This document shows positions 53,229 to 62,977 of a stretch of 64,000 nt of DNA, piece after piece. The notes beneath the pieces were generated by a model. The model had not been told where the DNA came from. It saw only the letters and a program-made list of their open reading frames with translations, and did not search any database. Origin of the DNA: Micavibrio_C sp964577255 (GTDB lineage Bacteria; Pseudomonadota; Alphaproteobacteria; Micavibrionales; Micavibrionaceae). A program made the position numbers and the translations under genes. The DNA is taken from contig CAZNYM010000005.1 of the NCBI GenBank assembly GCA_964577255.1, positions 1 to 64,000 on the forward strand. The letters run 5' to 3'. Position 1 is the first letter of the stretch. Each line of letters begins with the position of its first letter.

Positions 53229-55220
53229 ATGTGTCCCGCCAGCCAACCAGCCTCTGCCGCTTCAACCCTGACACTGACCTTCCCCGACGGGCGCACGGCG
53301 ACTTATCCGGCTGGTACAACGGGGCTGGCGGTGGCCGAAGCCATTTCCAAATCGCTGGCCAAGGCGGCTATTGCCGTGCGCGTCAACGGGGCGCTGTGGG
53401 ATCTTTCCCGCCCGCTGGAGGGCGACGCCAAGATCGAGATCGTCAAGCGCGAGGACGCTGCGGCGCTTGAGATGATCCGCCACGACTGCGCCCACGTGCT
53501 GGCCGAGGCGGTGCAGATCCTTTACCCCGGCACCCAGGTGACGATAGGCCCCAACATCGAAAACGGATTTTTCTACGATTTCGCCCGCAACGAGCCGTTC
53601 ACGCTCGAGGATCTGCCCAAGATCGAAGCCAAGATGCGAGAGATCGTCGAGCGCGGCGCGCCCTTCACCCGCGAGGTGTGGGACCGCCACGACGCGATCA
53701 AGTATTTCCGCGCCAAGGGCGAGGCTTACAAGGCCGAGCTGATCGAGGACCTGCCCGAGACGGAAACGATCACGATCTATAAGCAGGGTGAGTGGACCGA
53801 TCTGTGCCGCGGCCCGCACATGCCCACGGTCAAGCATGTCGGCACGGCGTTCAAGCTGACCAAAGTGGCGGGCGCCTACTGGCGCGGCGATTCCAACCGC
53901 GCGATGCTGACGCGCATCTATGGCACAGCCTGGCGGAGCAAGGAAGAGCTGGACGCGCACCTCAAGCAGATCGAGGAAGCGGAAAAGCGCGACCACCGCA
54001 AGCTCGGCCGCGAGATGGATCTCTTTCACCTACAGGACGAGGCGCAGGGCTCGGTGTTCTGGCACGACAAGGGGTACCGCATCTGGCTCGCGCTTGAAGG
54101 CTATATGCGCCGCCGCCTGAAGGATGCCGGCTATATCGAGGTCAAGACGCCGCAGCTGATGGACAGCCGTTTCTGGGAAGCCTCCGGCCACTGGTCGAAA
54201 TACCGCGAGAACATGTTCGTAGTGCCCGACGTGGTACCCAACACCGAGGAAGGCGGGAAGATTTTCAAGGAAGAGCCCAAAAGCTTCATGGCGCTCAAGC
54301 CCATGAACTGCCCCGCCCATGTGCAGATCTTCAAGCAGGGGATCAAGAGCTACCGCGACCTGCCGATCCGTATGGCGGAGTTCGGCTGCTGCCACCGCAA
54401 CGAACCGCACGGGGCGCTGCACGGCCTGATGCGCGTGCGCCAGTTCACCCAGGACGACGCCCATATTTTCTGCCGTGAAGACCAGATCGAGAGCGAAACC
54501 ATTTCCTTCTGCGCTCTGCTGAAATCGATTTACACTGATCTGGGGTTCAGCGACGTGGTGGTGAAGCTTGCGACCCGACCCGCAAACCGCGCCGGTTCGG
54601 ATGACATCTGGGACAAGGCGGAAGACGGTCTGCGCCGCGCTCTGGCCGCCGCCGCGATGGCTTACGAGGAAGCGCCGGGAGATGGCGCGTTCTACGGGCC
54701 CAAGCTTGAATTCCACATCCGCGACGCGATCGGTCGCTCCTGGACCTGTGGTACCATCCAGCTCGATTTTGTCCTGCCCGAGCGCCTGGACGCGACGTAT
54801 ATCGGCGAAGACGGCGCCAAGCACCGCCCCGTCATGCTGCACCGGGCGATCCTGGGCAGCCTCGAACGTTTCATCGGCATCCTGATCGAGAATTTCGCGG
54901 GTAAATTACCTTTGTGGCTCACGCCGCTGCAGTGCGTGGTGGCGACCATCACCTCGGACGCCGACGGTTACGCCCGCGAAGTCGCGGAGGCGCTGCGGGC
55001 GGCGGGCCTGCGCGTCGAAACCGACCTGCGCAACGAGAAGATCAATTACAAGGTGCGCGAGCATTCGCTCGCCAAGGTGCCGGTCATGTTCGTGGTGGGC
55101 AAGCGCGAAGCCGAGGAAAAGACCGTCGCCATCCGCCGTCTGGGCGAGGAACGGCAGGAGGTCGTTTCCCTGACCCAGGCTGCCGCCACGCTGGCGGCGC
55201 AGGCCCGGCCGCCGTATTAA
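53229..55220 (+). CDS. thrS: Threonyl-tRNA synthetase
   Basis: Class II synthetase (663 aa) that charges tRNA-Thr. Order: N-terminal TGS domain (1-70), editing domain with the zinc-like [11 protein letters not shown] motif, catalytic core and C-terminal anticodon domain. The zinc ligands that recognise threonine are C361 (PMNCPAH), H398 ([12 protein letters not shown]) and H538 (MLHRAILGS). I start it at ATG 53229 with GGAAA upstream. infC follows on the same strand, as in many bacteria. Confidence 0.96.
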   Translation: MCPASQPASAASTLTLTFPDGRTATYPAGTTGLAVAEAISKSLAKAAIAVRVNGALWDLSRPLEGDAKIEIVKREDAAALEMIRHDCAHVLAEAVQILYPGTQVTIGPNIENGFFYDFARNEPFTLEDLPKIEAKMREIVERGAPFTREVWDRHDAIKYFRAKGEAYKAELIEDLPETETITIYKQGEWTDLCRGPHMPTVKHVGTAFKLTKVAGAYWRGDSNRAMLTRIYGTAWRSKEELDAHLKQIEEAEKRDHRKLGREMDLFHLQDEAQGSVFWHDKGYRIWLALEGYMRRRLKDAGYIEVKTPQLMDSRFWEASGHWSKYRENMFVVPDVVPNTEEGGKIFKEEPKSFMALKPMNCPAHVQIFKQGIKSYRDLPIRMAEFGCCHRNEPHGALHGLMRVRQFTQDDAHIFCREDQIESETISFCALLKSIYTDLGFSDVVVKLATRPANRAGSDDIWDKAEDGLRRALAAAAMAYEEAPGDGAFYGPKLEFHIRDAIGRSWTCGTIQLDFVLPERLDATYIGEDGAKHRPVMLHRAILGSLERFIGILIENFAGKLPLWLTPLQCVVATITSDADGYAREVAEALRAAGLRVETDLRNEKINYKVREHSLAKVPVMFVVGKREAEEKTVAIRRLGEERQEVVSLTQAAATLAAQARPPY

Positions 55221-55255
55221 TAGGATCCAACCCCCTGATTTTGGCTTGATTTCTC

Positions 55256-55284
55256 TTGCTTTGCGGCGGGAACAGCCCTATTAA
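55256..55284 (+). promoter_or_regulatory. Candidate promoter of infC
   Basis: TTGCTT (55256-55261) and TATTAA (55279-55284) are 17 bases apart in the thrS-infC spacer. Confidence 0.4.
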
Positions 55285-55324
55285 TGGCGGTTTATGGCAC
55301 CAACAACGCACAGGAGAATCCGCC

Positions 55325-56005
55325 ATCGCCTTCGATAACAGCCGACCCCCTTCCGGTCCGCGCCCCGCCGGCAGCCGTCCGCCGGGAAGCCGCCCCCCCT
55401 CATCTGGTTCACGCCCCCCATACAACCGTCCCGCCGGTCCGCGTCCCGCCGGTCCGCGCCCGCCTTACCGCGCGCCGCAGCGTCCGGTCGACGAAAACGG
55501 CCTGAAGATCAACGACCAGATCCGCGCCCGCGAAGTGCGCCTGATCGCCGCCGACGGCGAGCAGATGGGCGTCGTGTCGATCGCCGATGCGCTGGCGCGC
55601 GCCGAGGAAGCCGGCCTTGACCTGGTGGAAATATCGCCGACCGCCGAGCCGCCCGTGTGCAAGATTCTCGACTACGGCAAGTATAAATACGAGCAGCAGA
55701 AAAAAGCCAACGAAGCCCGCAAGAAGCAAAAGACGATCGAGATCAAGGAACTCAAGATCCGTCCCGGCATCGACAAGCACGATTACGATGTGAAAATGCG
55801 CGCCGCCCGCCGCTTCTTCGAGGAGGGCGACAAGGTGAAATTCACCCTGCGCTACCGCGGCCGGGAAATGGCACACCAGCATCTGGGCATGGAAGTCCTC
55901 AACCGCATCAAAGGCGAGCTTTCGGACGTCGCCAAGATCGAGCAGGACGCCAAGATGGAAGGCAAGCAGGTGACGATGGTTATGGCGTCACTGACGCAGA
56001 AGTAA
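55325..56005 (+). CDS. infC: Translation initiation factor IF-3 (ATC start)
   Basis: IF-3 binds the 30S subunit and checks start codons. No ATG, GTG or TTG lies in a suitable place; AGGAG (55312-55316) is 8 bases before an ATC codon, and infC genes are known to use rare starts (AUU in E. coli) for self-regulation. The product would be 226 aa. The first about 55 residues are an Arg/Pro/Gly/Ser-rich extension with repeated [10 protein letters not shown] motifs, not present in E. coli IF-3. The core then reads [20 protein letters not shown], the linker is Lys-rich ([15 protein letters not shown]), and the C-domain is intact. Confidence 0.9.
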   Translation: MAFDNSRPPSGPRPAGSRPPGSRPPSSGSRPPYNRPAGPRPAGPRPPYRAPQRPVDENGLKINDQIRAREVRLIAADGEQMGVVSIADALARAEEAGLDLVEISPTAEPPVCKILDYGKYKYEQQKKANEARKKQKTIEIKELKIRPGIDKHDYDVKMRAARRFFEEGDKVKFTLRYRGREMAHQHLGMEVLNRIKGELSDVAKIEQDAKMEGKQVTMVMASLTQK

Positions 56006-56008
56006 TTC

Positions 56009-56329
56009 CTAAACGAAAGTCTGTGCCCATTCGGCCAGCGCGCCGCGCGACATGCTGCCGACGCGGGTATCGACCGGTTTGCCGTCCTTGAACACCATGA
56101 AAGTAGGAATGCCGCGTACGCCGTATTTGGTGGGGGCGTTGGGGTTCTCGTCGATGTTCACTTTCACGACCTTCATTTTGTCGCCCAGCGAACTGGCCAC
56201 TTCGTCGACCAGGGGGCTCATGGCCTTGCAGGGGCCGCACCACTCCGCCCAGAAATCGACCATCACGGGGCCCGGGGCCTTGAGGACTTCGGTCTCAAAA
56301 TCGCTGTCGCTGACGGGGCGGCTGGCCAT
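56009..56329 (-). CDS. trxA: Thioredoxin
   Basis: 106-aa thioredoxin with the redox site W30-C31-G-P-C34 and the cis-proline motif RGIPTFMVF. Cytosolic disulfide reductant. The ATG 56329 has GGGAG 6 bases upstream; a longer frame is not supported. Convergent with infC, 3 bases apart. Confidence 0.95.
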   Translation of the reverse strand: MASRPVSDSDFETEVLKAPGPVMVDFWAEWCGPCKAMSPLVDEVASSLGDKMKVVKVNIDENPNAPTKYGVRGIPTFMVFKDGKPVDTRVGSMSRGALAEWAQTFV

Positions 56330-56497
56330 GAATAACTCCCGGGAAGGTTGGTTTTTGTACAGTCCCCAGCAATATGGCCCGACGGGGCGACCCGTCAAGC
56401 GCTCCGCCGCCGCCGCGGAAATTTCTGGACAGATCTTTTGTTTTCATATTATATCAAGGGGTTTTGTAGTCCCCCATACCCTGCTAAAAAGCGAAAC

Positions 56498-57085
56498 ATG
56501 GACATTGTGCACCCGGATTCAGCGGGAGATCCCTATCAAGTCTATCAGGAAGATGTGCGCGAAATCGCGGAGCAGCATCTGTCGCGCTTTTTCAATCTAT
56601 CGTTCATGGAGACCGTCTCTTCCTATCCCGAGGCGGCAGCCTATGTTGAGGCCCTGGGCCTGCTGGCGCTGGTAGGACGCAACATGAGCGTCACCGAAAC
56701 CAGCGCCGATGTCATGCGTTATGAGGGTGAGGGCGCCCAGCTTCTCGTCAACCGTGTGATTTCAGTACACGAATACTTTCAGCAGGCCGCCGCCGCTAAC
56801 GAGCCACCCAAGGAACCAACCGCTTCCCGGGAGGATATTGCCAGTGAACTGATTGCCCAGGCTCTGGCTTTGCCGGAACGCACACAGGGCATATTCAGGA
56901 TCGAGTCGGAAATTAATTTTGAGCTGGATCCTGGTGAAGGCATTCTCAGGCGCAGCTTCTGCTTGACGATGCAGATCTGGCAGGAAACAGACCCCGCAAC
57001 CACCCATAAGACGGTCAGCAACGTGATCTGCGGGAAACCTTCCGAAAAATCTTTCCTTATCGCTTGTGACAACGGCCCGCATTAG
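56498..57085 (+). CDS. Hypothetical protein, 195 aa
   Basis: Unknown soluble protein, acidic, mostly helical in the first 130 residues. It may be transcribed from TGGACA (56426-56431) with an AT-rich -10 (TTATAT, 56449-56454). No signal peptide. The following gene starts 9 bases after its stop, so they probably form a two-gene unit of unknown function. Confidence 0.6.
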   Translation: MDIVHPDSAGDPYQVYQEDVREIAEQHLSRFFNLSFMETVSSYPEAAAYVEALGLLALVGRNMSVTETSADVMRYEGEGAQLLVNRVISVHEYFQQAAAANEPPKEPTASREDIASELIAQALALPERTQGIFRIESEINFELDPGEGILRRSFCLTMQIWQETDPATTHKTVSNVICGKPSEKSFLIACDNGPH

Positions 57086-57094
57086 AAGACCGGT

Positions 57095-57595
57095 ATGACT
57101 GAAGAAGAAAAACTTGTTTTAAAAACGCTCAGCGACTGCGCCAACCGCATGTTCATGGAACCGGCAGAGACGATGGTCGCTAATCTTCACAACGTTCCGC
57201 CCGGCCCCGCCTTTCGTTTTTCGTACCGCTTCTCTTTTGCTGACCAGAAAGCGGAGGGCAGCGGAGAGATTCTGCGCACGGTCGAGCTTCATGAAATCTT
57301 CGAGCGGGAAACCGCCATTTCCGTCAACATGGCAGGTCCTTCCGAGCAGGAGGCGTTCCTGGCTCTGGTTGAAAAAGTTTTTTCCCCTCCCGAGGGTGCC
57401 GAAGGGCGCAGGATGAAAGTTGGCCGCCGCATCATAGTCGGCTATAACTATGAAGAGGAACTTGACCGTATCTGTCGCAAGATGATCGTTCTGGAAGCTT
57501 TTACCGACGCAGACCCGAAGCCCGCGCCCCGTAAAGAGGCGATACCGGTGTCACCGGGAAATTTCCTGATGCCGCCGCCGGCCAGGCTGCAATAA
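57095..57595 (+). CDS. Hypothetical protein, 166 aa
   Basis: Unknown. Helical N-terminus (EEEKLVLKTLSDCANRMF), beta-rich centre, Pro-rich C-terminal tail (residues 135-166). It follows the previous unknown gene by 9 bases. No known domain. Confidence 0.6.
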   Translation: MTEEEKLVLKTLSDCANRMFMEPAETMVANLHNVPPGPAFRFSYRFSFADQKAEGSGEILRTVELHEIFERETAISVNMAGPSEQEAFLALVEKVFSPPEGAEGRRMKVGRRIIVGYNYEEELDRICRKMIVLEAFTDADPKPAPRKEAIPVSPGNFLMPPPARLQ

Positions 57596-57599
57596 AAAC

Positions 57600-58238
57600 C
57601 TAATTTACGCCGCCGCTCCAGAAATACCACCCCAACCCAATCGCGAACAGCGCGTTGCCGTAAAGTCCGTGTTCAATGCTTACGAGAGCAAGCGAGCGCG
57701 TGCGGGCGTAGGTGCCGGCAAAGATCAGCCCGCCGAAGAACCCCAGCACGGGCGCGACCGGATTGATGTAAAGCACATGGGCGTAGGCGAATACGACGGC
57801 GCTCGCGACCATCATCGCCCTGCCCGCGCCGAAAAAGCTTTTATAACGGTCGAAAAAGAAGGTACAGAAGATGAATTCCTGCGGCAGGGCCGAGAGAACC
57901 GGATAGATCATGAACAGCATGAGCAGAAATTCAGGCCGCGCCTGCGCCAGGCCAAACAGCCGCCCGGGATCGTAAAAAGCCAGGAACGCCGTCATCAGCA
58001 CGCAGCAGACCAGCCAGCGCAAAAGAATCGGCCCCAGATTGCGGCGGTTCACCTCCTCCCAGCGCCATAAATCCCGCCAGCCCGTGAAAAAGCGGCGGCG
58101 GTAAATAAGAAAACAGTAAGCCGCCGCCGCCCACAGGAAGAAGAACATGAGGGGCGCCAGACGGAAGACGATGATGACCGTCGGCAGCGCGACGCACAGC
58201 AGAATAAATTCAAGCAGCAGCAAAAAGCGCGGGTTCAC
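57600..58238 (-). CDS. CPBP-family intramembrane protease-like protein
   Basis: 212-aa polytopic protein of the CPBP (Abi/CAAX protease) family. Motif 1 is reduced: E121 is present but the following arginine of EExxxR is C125 (PQEFIFC). The histidines of motifs 2 and 3 are H154 (FAYAH) and H190. The lost arginine makes proteolysis doubtful. Its ATG overlaps the stop of the esterase gene by 4 bases. Confidence 0.8.
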   Translation of the reverse strand: MNPRFLLLLEFILLCVALPTVIIVFRLAPLMFFFLWAAAAYCFLIYRRRFFTGWRDLWRWEEVNRRNLGPILLRWLVCCVLMTAFLAFYDPGRLFGLAQARPEFLLMLFMIYPVLSALPQEFIFCTFFFDRYKSFFGAGRAMMVASAVVFAYAHVLYINPVAPVLGFFGGLIFAGTYARTRSLALVSIEHGLYGNALFAIGLGWYFWSGGVN

Positions 58239-59176
58239 TTAAGACTCTTGAAAAATTCCCACATGATGTCGTTGGCGGAGAGCGCCTGCGAGGGCGCCTC
58301 GCCGCGCGGTTTTTTCCCGCCCGGCCAGGAATGCCCACCGGTTTCAGTGACGCAGAGCTTGACCGCGCTTTGATCGGCGCAGGGGGCATAGAGGTCGCAG
58401 GCTGCCCCCGGCGCGTCGAGCACCCGGCGGGCCCTGGCGGGGCAGTTGTTGCGCACGCGCCATTTTTCGACCGTGGCGGGTACGGAAGCGAACGATGTCA
58501 CCTTGGAAGGATCACGGAACGCATCCGGCCCGGCGCCGCCTTCGTACAGCACATGCGTATCGTTGCGGGCGTGGATGTGCAGGACAGATACCGGCCGTCC
58601 GGCGGGGCAGGCGGTGGTATTGTCCGTTCCCGCTACCGGCGCGACGGCGGCGAAGATGTCGGGCAGCTCGCAGGCCAGGCGGTAAGCCATCATGCCGCCG
58701 TTCGACATGCCGGTTGCGAACACACGGTCGCGGTCGATGTGCAGGCGGGTATGCAGGAATCCGACCATGCTTTTGATAAAGCCGACATCGTCGATATTCT
58801 TGTCGCGTGCGTCGCCGCAGCAAGCGCCCGCGTTCCAGGTCGCGAACTTGCCGCCGCGGAACCTGCTGTAGCCGTTGGGGAAGACAGCGATGAAGCCGGC
58901 GCTGTCGGATTTCGAGACCAGCTCGTAAAGACTGTCGCGCGCCATGTAGTGCATGCTGCCGCCTCCGCCATGCAGGGCGATGACAAGCGGCGCGGCGCGC
59001 GCGGGGTCATAACCCGGAGGCACATGGATAAGGAAAGCGCGTTCGCGGCCGCCATGGGTGAGGGTGAATTCGTAATCACCGGGGCCATTGATTGGCTGTT
59101 CCGCCGCGTGAGAGCAATACGGAAAAATAAAGAGGAGCAGGGCGGCCAGAGCCAGGGCAGGGAAATTTTTCATCAT
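58235..59176 (-). CDS. Exported PHB-depolymerase-like esterase
   Basis: 313-aa alpha/beta hydrolase of the LpqC/poly(3-hydroxybutyrate) depolymerase family with an N-terminal signal peptide (about 1-24, ending SHAA). Nucleophile S158 in GMSNGG; oxyanion region LVIALHGGGGS; acid near ARNDTHV and histidine in TGGHSWPGG. Several cysteines suggest disulfides in the periplasm. It may cleave feruloyl or acyl esters rather than PHB. First gene of the pair with the CPBP gene. Confidence 0.85.
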   Translation of the reverse strand: MMKNFPALALAALLLFIFPYCSHAAEQPINGPGDYEFTLTHGGRERAFLIHVPPGYDPARAAPLVIALHGGGGSMHYMARDSLYELVSKSDSAGFIAVFPNGYSRFRGGKFATWNAGACCGDARDKNIDDVGFIKSMVGFLHTRLHIDRDRVFATGMSNGGMMAYRLACELPDIFAAVAPVAGTDNTTACPAGRPVSVLHIHARNDTHVLYEGGAGPDAFRDPSKVTSFASVPATVEKWRVRNNCPARARRVLDAPGAACDLYAPCADQSAVKLCVTETGGHSWPGGKKPRGEAPSQALSANDIMWEFFKSLK

Positions 59177-59200
59177 CCTGTTATTTTCATTAGCGTTTTT

Positions 59201-59228
59201 TTGTCGGCAAAGAAAGCGGGGCATAATT
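59201..59228 (+). promoter_or_regulatory. Candidate promoter of the fur-like/catalase operon
   Basis: TTGTCG (59201-59206) is followed by CATAATT (59222-59228) at 15-16 bases. It lies about 100 bases before the regulator start. Confidence 0.35.
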
Positions 59229-59278
59229 TTCTTTTCATGCTTGCCGAAAAGCTGTGCCCGCCTTAATTTCAGAAACTA

Positions 59279-59290
59279 CCAAAATTTTGG
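59279..59290. promoter_or_regulatory. Palindrome before the Fur-family regulator, candidate operator
   Basis: A perfect 12-base palindrome, CCAAAA/TTTTGG, lies 15 bases before the regulator ATG. It could be a self-regulation site, though it does not match a Fur or PerR box closely. Confidence 0.4.
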
Positions 59291-59304
59291 ATTATTCCAG
59301 ATTT

Positions 59305-59754
59305 ATGCTGACCGAAACCGACCCCACCCGGCTTTTGAAGGATCATGGTCTGAGCGCTACCGCGGCGCGCCTGGCGGTCCTTGCCGCGCTGATGCGCCAC
59401 CCGCACAGCGACGCGCAGACGCTTTACACGCATGCCCGGGCGATCAGCGGCGCGCTGTCGCAGCAGGCGGTGTACGACAATCTGCGCCTGTTCGTCGAGA
59501 AGGGGATCACGCGCGTGATCCAGCCGCTGGGCCAACCCGCGCTTTACGAGCCGCAGAAGCAGGACGACCATCATCATCTGATCTGCCGCGCCTGCGGCCG
59601 GATGGAGGATGTGTTCACCGCGCCTGTGTCAGGCCTGGCGCCGATGCAGGCGCACGGCTTCCGCGTCGATGAAACGGAAATCGTTTTCCGCGGCCTGTGC
59701 CCCGCGTGTCAGGCGCAAAATCTTTCAACATCACCTCAAGGAGAAGCAGCATGA
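59305..59754 (+). CDS. Fur/PerR-family metalloregulator
   Basis: 149-aa regulator. The winged helix ([31 protein letters not shown]) is followed by metal-site residues [12 protein letters not shown] (His cluster 89-91; C94, C97) and a second pair C132/C135. The stop overlaps the catalase start by 4 bases. By analogy with PerR-type regulators of catalase it is likely to sense peroxide or iron and repress katA. A GTG at 59254 is an alternative start. Confidence 0.87.
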   Translation: MLTETDPTRLLKDHGLSATAARLAVLAALMRHPHSDAQTLYTHARAISGALSQQAVYDNLRLFVEKGITRVIQPLGQPALYEPQKQDDHHHLICRACGRMEDVFTAPVSGLAPMQAHGFRVDETEIVFRGLCPACQAQNLSTSPQGEAA

Positions 59755-61235
59755 GTAAAAGCCAAAAACCGGTCATGACCACAAGCGCGGGCGCGCCCGT
59801 GCCCGACAACCAGAATTCCCTGACCGCCGGCGCGCGCGGCCCGGTGCTGCTGCAGGATTACCAGCTGATCGAGAAGCTGGCACACCAGAACCGCGAACGC
59901 ATCCCCGAGCGCGTGGTGCACGCCAAGGGCTGGGGCGCGTTCGGTACCCTCAAAATCACCGGCGATATCTCGAAATACACCAAGGCCAAGGCGCTGCAGC
60001 CCGGCGCGGAAACGCCGATGCTGGCGCGCTTTTCCACCGTGGCCGGCGAGATGGGCGCGGCGGACGCCGAGCGCGACGTGCGCGGCTTCGCGCTTAAATT
60101 CTACACCACCGAAGGCAACTGGGACCTGGTGGGCAACAACACGCCGGTGTTTTTCGTGCGCGATCCGCTGAAATTCCCCGATTTCATCCATACGCAAAAG
60201 CGCCATCCGAAAACCAATTTGCGTTCGGCCACGGCGATGTGGGATTTCTGGTCGCTGTCGCCCGAAAGTCTGCATCAGGTCACGATCCTGATGTCGGACC
60301 GCGGCCTGCCGGAAACGCCCATGCACATGAACGGCTACGGTTCGCACACCTATTCGCTGTGGAACGACAAGGGCGAGCGCTGCTGGGTCAAGTTCCACTT
60401 CAAGACCATGCAGGGCCACAAACACCTGACCAACGAGCAGGCCGCCGCCGTGATCGGCCAGACCCGCGAAAGCTATCAGGAGGCGCTGTTCGGCGCGATC
60501 GAGAGCAAGAACTTCCCGAAATGGAAGGTGCAGGTGCAGATCATGCCCGAAGCGGACGCGGACAAGACCCCCTACAACCCCTTCGACCTGACCAAGGTGT
60601 GGCCACACGCCGATTATCCGCCCATCGATATCGGCGTTATGGAACTGAACCGCAATCCGGAGAACTACTTCGCCGAGATCGAGAACGCCGCGTTCTCGCC
60701 CTCGAACGTGGTGCCGGGCATTTCCTTCTCGCCCGACAAGATGCTGCAGGCGCGCGTGTTCTCCTATGCCGACGCGCACCGCTACCGCCTGGGCACGCAT
60801 TACGAAAGCCTGCCGGTCAACATGCCCAAATGCCCGATGCACCATTATCACCGCGACGGGGCGATGAACGTCTATGGCGGCATCCGCACCGGCAACCCGG
60901 ATGTTTATTACGAGCCCAATTCTTTCAACGGTCCGGTGGAAACTAGTGCCGCGAAAGAGCCGCCGCTGCGCATTTCCGGCGACGCCGACCGCTATGCCCA
61001 GAAGGAAGGCGCGGGCCAGAAGATGGACGACTTCACCCAGCCGCGCGCGCTCTTCAATCTGTTCGATGCGGGCCAGAAGGCGCGCCTTTACAGCAATATC
61101 GCTGCCGCCATGCAGGGCGCGCCCGACGACATCACCGAGCGCCAGTGCCAGCTGTTCGATAAAATCGACCCCGCCTACGGCAAGGGCGTGCGCGATGCGC
61201 TCAAAGCCCGCCGCCAGCAGGCCAAGGCAGCATAG
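59751..61235 (+). CDS. katA: Monofunctional catalase (small-subunit type)
   Basis: 494-aa heme catalase that decomposes hydrogen peroxide. Catalytic H57 ([12 protein letters not shown]), N130 (VGNNTPVFF) and heme-ligand Y339 ([12 protein letters not shown]) are present. The ATG has AAGGAG at a good distance and overlaps the regulator stop (ATGA). The end is followed by a strong terminator. The length is that of clade-3 small-subunit catalases. Confidence 0.95.
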   Translation: MSKSQKPVMTTSAGAPVPDNQNSLTAGARGPVLLQDYQLIEKLAHQNRERIPERVVHAKGWGAFGTLKITGDISKYTKAKALQPGAETPMLARFSTVAGEMGAADAERDVRGFALKFYTTEGNWDLVGNNTPVFFVRDPLKFPDFIHTQKRHPKTNLRSATAMWDFWSLSPESLHQVTILMSDRGLPETPMHMNGYGSHTYSLWNDKGERCWVKFHFKTMQGHKHLTNEQAAAVIGQTRESYQEALFGAIESKNFPKWKVQVQIMPEADADKTPYNPFDLTKVWPHADYPPIDIGVMELNRNPENYFAEIENAAFSPSNVVPGISFSPDKMLQARVFSYADAHRYRLGTHYESLPVNMPKCPMHHYHRDGAMNVYGGIRTGNPDVYYEPNSFNGPVETSAAKEPPLRISGDADRYAQKEGAGQKMDDFTQPRALFNLFDAGQKARLYSNIAAAMQGAPDDITERQCQLFDKIDPAYGKGVRDALKARRQQAKAA

Positions 61236-61262
61236 ATTGCGGATTGACGATTGTTGAATGTG

Positions 61263-61288
61263 AAACCGCCCCGAAAGGGGCGGTTTTT
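61263..61288 (+). terminator. Terminator of the catalase operon
   Basis: A perfect 10-bp stem (61263-61272 with 61277-61286) closes a GAAA loop and is followed by T residues. Confidence 0.9.
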
Positions 61289-61305
61289 CTCTGGTGTTTT
61301 TCAGT

Positions 61306-61743
61306 TTATTGGCTGTAGCGCGCAGAAAAAGTGATGGTTTCCTCTCCTTGGCTGTGCTGGATGCGCAGCGTGCCAGCGATCGATTTTTCGGGATTGTAAT
61401 CGGTCAGCATCAATTCACCTTCCGGGGTTTCGAGAAGACAGCCCTCGCCTTTTTTTCTGCAAATGCTGAACAGATAAAGTTCCCGGGGTTTAATAGAAAT
61501 ATGCGGTCTTAGTTTAACAGTGTTGTGAAAATTTTCAGGAACGATCAAGAAGGAATAGGCATGGTCCCGCCCATAAATCGTCACGCGGGGGGAAAACCCG
61601 TCCCACGGAGCAGGTTCGCGGGAGAAGTCCGCGTTGGTTCCCGCTTTGCCACTGCCGGCGAAAAGCGCCAGGATTATCAGGGTTGTCAGCGGTAGAACAA
61701 GAAACCTGCCTTTATTCGTCATGATGCCTGCCTTGAACTTCAT
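61306..61743 (-). CDS. Exported hypothetical protein, 145 aa
   Basis: Unknown protein with an N-terminal signal peptide (FLVLPLTTLIILALFAGSGKAG). The ATG 61743 has GGAG at 6 bases; a longer start at 61755 is possible. The mature part is beta-rich, with two cysteines (in LFSICRKKGEGCLL) that could form a disulfide in the periplasm. Convergent with the catalase gene. Confidence 0.65.
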   Translation of the reverse strand: MKFKAGIMTNKGRFLVLPLTTLIILALFAGSGKAGTNADFSREPAPWDGFSPRVTIYGRDHAYSFLIVPENFHNTVKLRPHISIKPRELYLFSICRKKGEGCLLETPEGELMLTDYNPEKSIAGTLRIQHSQGEETITFSARYSQ

Positions 61744-61779
61744 AAGACGCTCCATTTTTACTACACCACAAAGTGGGCG

Positions 61780-62238
61780 TTATAGAAGGCTTCGCTTTTG
61801 ACACTCTTGCAGCGCCCAGACAGTATAAGCCATGATCCCGGGTTGGGCGCAGGCCTCTTCGACGCTGTTGAAATGTATCGGCTCTGCTTCATAGCAGCCG
61901 GTTATGGTTTTATTTTTATCGTGCCAGAAATAGATGTGAACCAGTTCGGTGTGACCGGTCCAGCCCTCGGTGACCGCGCCCACGAAAACCAGATCTTTTT
62001 CGTCCGCCAGGCCGCCGGTTTCTTCATGCAATTCACGGATCACGGCTTGCAGCGGCGTTTCCCCGGGCTCGACATGGCCGCCGAAGATATTCACCGCGCC
62101 CGCGTGCTTGCCCCAGTTTTCAGGGCGCCTTTGCAGATAAAGGCGATGGTCGTGCGTGAGGATCACACAATCCGCCAGGTGCTTCTTGTAGGCAGACATG
62201 TCGGCGGCGGTGATATCGACGGGTTTGATTTCATCCAT
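61780..62238 (-). CDS. NUDIX hydrolase
   Basis: 152-aa hydrolase of nucleoside diphosphate-X compounds. The complete Nudix box starts GGHVEPGE and ends RELHEETGG, with all conserved acids. Substrate unknown; the surrounding fold (DHRLYLQRRP, GAVNIFGGHVEPGE) is like sugar-nucleotide or mutT-like members. Confidence 0.92.
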   Translation of the reverse strand: MDEIKPVDITAADMSAYKKHLADCVILTHDHRLYLQRRPENWGKHAGAVNIFGGHVEPGETPLQAVIRELHEETGGLADEKDLVFVGAVTEGWTGHTELVHIYFWHDKNKTITGCYEAEPIHFNSVEEACAQPGIMAYTVWALQECQKRSLL

Positions 62239-62339
62239 GTTTTTTATGACGAATAATGGAGCCAGTTCCGGTCCGCCTTCGTCAAGACTTCGGCGGACAT
62301 AAGCCTCGCAACGCGCGTTTCACGCGCGGCTGCGGCTAA

Positions 62340-62428
62340 TGGCGGAGAGGATGAGATTCGAACTCACGATACCTTTTGGGTATACACACTTTCCAGGCGT
62401 GCGCCTTCGACCGCTCGGCCACCTCTCC
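62340..62428 (-). tRNA. tRNA-Ser (anticodon GGA)
   Basis: The minus strand folds as a class II tRNA. The acceptor GGAGAGG pairs with CCTCTCC, followed by discriminator G and an encoded CCA. The anticodon loop reads CTGGAAA, the long variable arm forms ATACC/GGTAT and the T loop is TTCGAAT. It decodes UCC and UCU. Confidence 0.95.
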
Positions 62429-62566
62429 GCATGCACAGGATAACAAGTGGGGCAATTTATCCTTGAGCCCGGCGCGGGGGTCAATCAAAAACATGACATT
62501 TATTTATATTATGAAAATATAATCCATAATTGCCCCAGGGCGGGAAGCTGGTAGAATCCCCGGGCC

Positions 62567-62977
62567 ATGCGTTACATCGTCCTCGCCCTGTTCCTTGCTC
62601 TGCCCGCCCTGGCCGCCCTGGGCCACGATATCTGGCTCGCCTACGGCAAGGAGTTCGATTACACCAAGCCCATCCGCCTCAGCAATCTCGGCTGGCTGTG
62701 GCAGGTCTATCACGGCGAGACTTACGAATGGGCGCGCGAGAACATCAACCCCGACAGCTGGAAGAACCTGGTCGAACCGCTGCTGCTGCAGAAATCGGTG
62801 ATCGTCGGACTGTTCCCGGTCGCGATCTACATCGCGTTCAAGGCCGTGACCTGGATTTTCGGCCTGGGCGAGTTCCAGGGCCGCGGGCTGCTGCTCAACC
62901 GCCTGCCGCGCAAGACCATCGCCCGCGAGGAAGCGGTCGCGCGCAACAAGCGCGCTTTCAAATATAGCCGGAAGTAG
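62567..62977 (+). CDS. Small hypothetical membrane protein, 136 aa
   Basis: Two hydrophobic segments, N-terminal (2-20, signal or anchor) and 78-98, with an aromatic soluble stretch between and a basic C-terminus (LPRKTIAREEAVARNKRAFKYSRK). No family recognised. Its 3' end overlaps the convergent hydrolase gene by 20 bases. Confidence 0.65.
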   Translation: MRYIVLALFLALPALAALGHDIWLAYGKEFDYTKPIRLSNLGWLWQVYHGETYEWARENINPDSWKNLVEPLLLQKSVIVGLFPVAIYIAFKAVTWIFGLGEFQGRGLLLNRLPRKTIAREEAVARNKRAFKYSRK

